NCBI GenBank assembly: GCA_002422685.1
Contig: DITC01000039.1
Span: 36,823-100,822 of the forward strand
DNA: 64,000 nucleotides
Direction of reading: 5' to 3'
Source of the DNA: Thauera sp. UBA6194
GTDB lineage: Bacteria > Pseudomonadota > Gammaproteobacteria > Burkholderiales > Rhodocyclaceae
Shown: piece by piece, positions 61,254 to 64,000 of the stretch
Layout: each line of letters starts with the position of its first letter
How positions within the stretch are numbered: position 1 is the first letter of the stretch
Translations under genes and position numbers: made by a program
The notes under the pieces: model-generated
The model's input: the letters and a program-made list of their open reading frames with translations, nothing else
Databases searched by the model: none
Told to the model about the DNA's origin: nothing

Positions 61254-63266
61254 ATGCAGTCGACCCGCAACGTCAAGCCCCCGGTCTTCAACCCCATCAC
61301 CGGCGCCATCCGCGCCCTGGCGATGGACGCCGTGCAACAGGCCAACTCCGGCCACCCGGGCGCGCCGATGGGCATGGCCGAGATCGCCGAGGTGCTGTGG
61401 CGCCACCACCTGCGCCACAACCCGGCCAACCCCAAGTGGGCCGACCGCGACCGCTTCGTGCTCTCCAACGGCCACGGCTCGATGCTGATCTATGCGCTGC
61501 TGCACCTGACCGGCTACGACCTGCCGATCGAAGAACTCAAGCGCTTCCGCCAGCTCCACAGCAAGACTCCCGGCCACCCCGAATACGGCTACGCCCCCGG
61601 CATCGAGACCACCACCGGCCCGCTCGGCCAGGGCATCACCAACGCCGTCGGCATGGCGCTGGCCGAGAAGATCCTCGCCGCCGAGTTCAACCGCCCCGGC
61701 CACGAGATCGTCAATCACAACACCTATGTCTTCCTCGGTGACGGCTGCCTGATGGAAGGCATCTCGCACGAGGCCTGCTCGCTCGCCGGCACCTGGGGCC
61801 TGGGCAAGCTGGTCGCCTTCTACGACGACAACAACATCTCGATCGACGGCCACGTGCAGGGCTGGTTCACCGACGACACGCCCAAGCGCTTCGAAGCCTA
61901 CGGCTGGCAGGTCATCCGCGACGTGCCGGGTCATGACCCGGTCGAGCTCGAAGCCGCCATCCAGCAGGCCAAGGCCAACACCGCCCAGCCCACGCTGATC
62001 TGCTGCAAGACCATCATCGGCGCCGGCGCGCCCAACAAGCAGGACAGCCACGACGTGCACGGCGCCCCGCTCGGCGCCGCCGAGATCGAGGCCGCGCGCG
62101 CCTTCATTGGCTGGACCCACCCGCCCTTCCACGTCCCGACCGACGTTTACGCCGCCTGGGACGCGCGCACCAAGGGGGCCTCGCTCGAGGCGCAGTGGAA
62201 CGCCAACTTCGCCGCCTACCGCACCGCCCACCCCGAGCTCGCCGCCGAGTTCGAGCGTCGCATGGCCGGCAATCTGCCCGCCGACTGGGACGCCCACGTC
62301 GCCGCGGTGCTCGCCAAGGTCACCGACAAGGCCGAGACCATCGCCACCCGCAAGGCCAGCCAGAACGCCATCGAAGCCTACGCACCCAAGCTGCCCGAGC
62401 TCCTCGGCGGCTCGGCCGACCTCGCCGGCTCCAACCTCACGCTGTGGTCGGGCGCAAAGGGCGTCAGCAAGAGCAGCGGCGGCAACTACGTGTATTACGG
62501 CGTGCGCGAGTTCGGCATGGCCGCGATCGCCAATGGCGTCGCGCTGCACGGCGGCCTGATCCCCTACACCGCCACCTTCCTGATGTTCAGCGAGTACGCG
62601 CGCAACGCCCTGCGCATGGCCGCGCTGATGAAGATCCGCCAGATCTTCGTGTTCACGCATGATTCGATCGGCCTCGGCGAGGACGGCCCCACCCACCAGC
62701 CGGTGGAGCAGACCGCCACGCTGCGTCTGATCCCCAACATGGACGTATGGCGCCCCTGCGACACCACCGAATCGGCTGTAGCCTGGGCGAATGCGATCGA
62801 GCGCAAGGATGGCCCGACCAGCATGTGCTTCTCGCGCCAGAACCTGCCCTTCCAGTCCCGCACCTCCGAGCAGGTCGCGGCGATCCGCAAGGGCGGCTAT
62901 GTGCTGTCGGAGGCTGCCGGCGAGCCGCAGGCGGTGATCCTCGCCACCGGCTCCGAGGTCGCGCTCGCCATCGCCGCGCAGCAGACCCTGGCCGAACAAG
63001 GCGTCGCCGTGCGCGTGGTGTCCATGCCCTCGACCAACGTCTTCGACCGTCAGGACGCCGCGTACAAGGCGAGCGTGCTGCCCGCAAGCCTGCCGCGTGT
63101 CGCGGTCGAGGCCGGCACGACCGACGGCTGGTACAAGTACGTTGGGCTGGAAGGCCGCGTGATCGGCATCGACCGCTTCGGCGAGTCGGCGCCGGCGGGC
63201 GAGCTGTTCAAGTATTTCGGCATCACTGCGGATGCGGTGGTGCAGGCAGTGAAATCGGTGCTCTGA
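61254..63266 (+). CDS. tkt: Transketolase
   Basis: A 670-residue thiamine-diphosphate enzyme of the pentose-phosphate and Calvin pathways. The ThDP motif GDGCLMEGISHEACSLAG ... YDDNNISIDG is present, with NSGHPGAPMGMAEIAEVLW, TTGPLGQGITNAVGMA, FVFTHDSIGLGEDGPTHQP and the C-terminal domain VILATGSEVALAIAAQ. ATG at 61254 starts the standard N-terminus. The upstream open frame overlaps the palindrome and is ignored. Confidence 0.97.
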   Translation: MQSTRNVKPPVFNPITGAIRALAMDAVQQANSGHPGAPMGMAEIAEVLWRHHLRHNPANPKWADRDRFVLSNGHGSMLIYALLHLTGYDLPIEELKRFRQLHSKTPGHPEYGYAPGIETTTGPLGQGITNAVGMALAEKILAAEFNRPGHEIVNHNTYVFLGDGCLMEGISHEACSLAGTWGLGKLVAFYDDNNISIDGHVQGWFTDDTPKRFEAYGWQVIRDVPGHDPVELEAAIQQAKANTAQPTLICCKTIIGAGAPNKQDSHDVHGAPLGAAEIEAARAFIGWTHPPFHVPTDVYAAWDARTKGASLEAQWNANFAAYRTAHPELAAEFERRMAGNLPADWDAHVAAVLAKVTDKAETIATRKASQNAIEAYAPKLPELLGGSADLAGSNLTLWSGAKGVSKSSGGNYVYYGVREFGMAAIANGVALHGGLIPYTATFLMFSEYARNALRMAALMKIRQIFVFTHDSIGLGEDGPTHQPVEQTATLRLIPNMDVWRPCDTTESAVAWANAIERKDGPTSMCFSRQNLPFQSRTSEQVAAIRKGGYVLSEAAGEPQAVILATGSEVALAIAAQQTLAEQGVAVRVVSMPSTNVFDRQDAAYKASVLPASLPRVAVEAGTTDGWYKYVGLEGRVIGIDRFGESAPAGELFKYFGITADAVVQAVKSVL

Positions 63267-63279
63267 CGAGAACCTGACG

Positions 63280-63313
63280 CGGGAGCGGCTCCGAAAGCGG
63301 ACCGCTCCCGTTT
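63280..63313 (+). terminator. Hairpin between tkt and gap
   Basis: CGGGAGCGG (63280-63288) and CCGCTCCCG (63302-63310) are perfect arms with a 13-nt loop, followed by only TTT. Partial termination is likely at most. Confidence 0.5.
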
Positions 63314-63402
63314 CACATGAAAGCGCCGCCCGCCACGGGCCGGCAGGGCATCAGCAAACACAAACACCCGGTTTTCCACCGTAATTTCAGGGAGAAGCAA
63401 CG

Positions 63403-64000
63403 ATGAGCATCAAGGTCGCCATCAACGGTTTCGGTCGTATCGGTCGCTGCACGCTGCGCGCCATCTACGAGCAGGGCCTGCAGAACGAGTTCGAAGTGGT
63501 CGCCATCAACGCCTCCGGCGATCTGACCACCAACGCCCACCTGCTCAAGTACGACACCACCCACGGCCGCTTCGCCACCTCGGTCGAGACCGAAGGCGAG
63601 GACTGCATCATCATCGACGGCAAGAAGATCCCCTTCTACTCCACCAAGGACCCGAAGGGCGTCAACTGGGGTAGCCACGGCGTGGACGTGCTGCTCGAGT
63701 GCACCGGCGCCTACACCACCAAGGCCAAGGCCCAGGCCCTGCTCGACATGGGTGCCAAGCGCGTGCTGATCTCCGCTCCGGGCGGTGACGACGTGGACAC
63801 CACCATCGTCATGGGTGTGAACGAGGAAGTGCTGCGCGGCGACATGACCGTCGTCTCCAACGCCTCGTGCACCACCAACTGCCTGGCCCCGGTCGCCAAG
63901 ATCCTGGCCGACAGTGTCGGCATCAAGCAGGGCCTGATGACCACCATCCACGCCTACACCAACGACCAGGTCACCGTGGACGTGCGCCACAAGGACCTGC
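63403..64000 (+). CDS. gap: Glyceraldehyde-3-phosphate dehydrogenase (3' end outside window)
   Basis: The first 199 codons are visible. The NAD domain starts KVAINGFGRIGRCTLRAI, and the catalytic Cys lies in SNASCTTNCLAPVAK, followed by TTIHAYTNDQ. LLKYDTTHGRF is typical of glycolytic/Calvin GapA-type enzymes. GGAGAAG lies 6 bp before the ATG. Encoded 137 bp after tkt in the same direction. Confidence 0.97.
   Translation, partial: MSIKVAINGFGRIGRCTLRAIYEQGLQNEFEVVAINASGDLTTNAHLLKYDTTHGRFATSVETEGEDCIIIDGKKIPFYSTKDPKGVNWGSHGVDVLLECTGAYTTKAKAQALLDMGAKRVLISAPGGDDVDTTIVMGVNEEVLRGDMTVVSNASCTTNCLAPVAKILADSVGIKQGLMTTIHAYTNDQVTVDVRHKDL

Overview
The window is GC-rich chromosomal DNA from a betaproteobacterium. 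Gene content and order fit Rhodocyclales/Zoogloeaceae (the Thauera/Azoarcus/Aromatoleum group): an aerobic phenylacetyl-CoA (paa) cluster with a PaaN/PacL-type stand-alone aldehyde dehydrogenase, System II cytochrome c maturation beside engB and a cytochrome c4, and an Mg-type HemB. The genus is inferred from memory of gene order, not from a database search. I see no rRNA, tRNA, CRISPR, prophage, transposase or plasmid genes.

Layout. 1-7352: divergent yjgA/pmbA, an orphan TakP-like TRAP binding protein, a histidine phosphatase, then a complete TRAP set (second TakP-like protein, DctQ, DctM). 7467-11226: glyA-nrdR-ribD, converging with moeB. 11244-14487 (leftward): a small unknown protein, a CtpA-type protease and EnvC. 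14650-17767: an ArsR-family regulator with the cysteine spacing of persulfide sensors, a membrane rhodanese, glutaredoxin, secB, an SH3 protein and gpsA. 17796-24276: trmL, comF, bioB-bioC, a HAD nucleotidase, a GNAT protein, hemB and engB. Between hemB and engB the opposite strand carries an orphan set of three hairpins ending in an intrinsic terminator, the best candidate here for an undescribed small RNA. 24399-33893: cytochrome c4, ccsB-ccsA, moeA, rpiA, phoU, yggX, argA and a hemerythrin protein.

33922-53890 is the aromatic-acid region. A leftward branched-chain-type ABC transporter (binding protein, LivH, a fused LivM-LivG, LivF) sits downstream of an IclR regulator. Divergent from it are paaY, the repressor paaX, and a long rightward run paaN-G-H-I-K-J-F-A-B-C-D-E. 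Together these import an aromatic acid, probably phenylacetate, activate it with PaaK, epoxidise it with PaaABC(D)E, isomerise it with PaaG, oxidise the opened ring with PaaN, and finish by beta-oxidation with PaaF, PaaH and PaaJ. The MaoC-type ring-opening hydratase that is fused to the dehydrogenase in E. coli PaaZ is absent from the window. A TGTATCG-type sequence recurs at the ABC promoter and in the AT-rich paaX-paaN spacer, suggesting shared control.

54065-64000: a PatZ-like lysine acetyltransferase just after the paa operon, a two-domain polyphosphate kinase 2, rsmE, an inositol monophosphatase-family protein, then phosphoribulokinase, transketolase and GAPDH (truncated by the window edge), a Calvin-type set. 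A 200-bp nested palindrome lies between prk and tkt.
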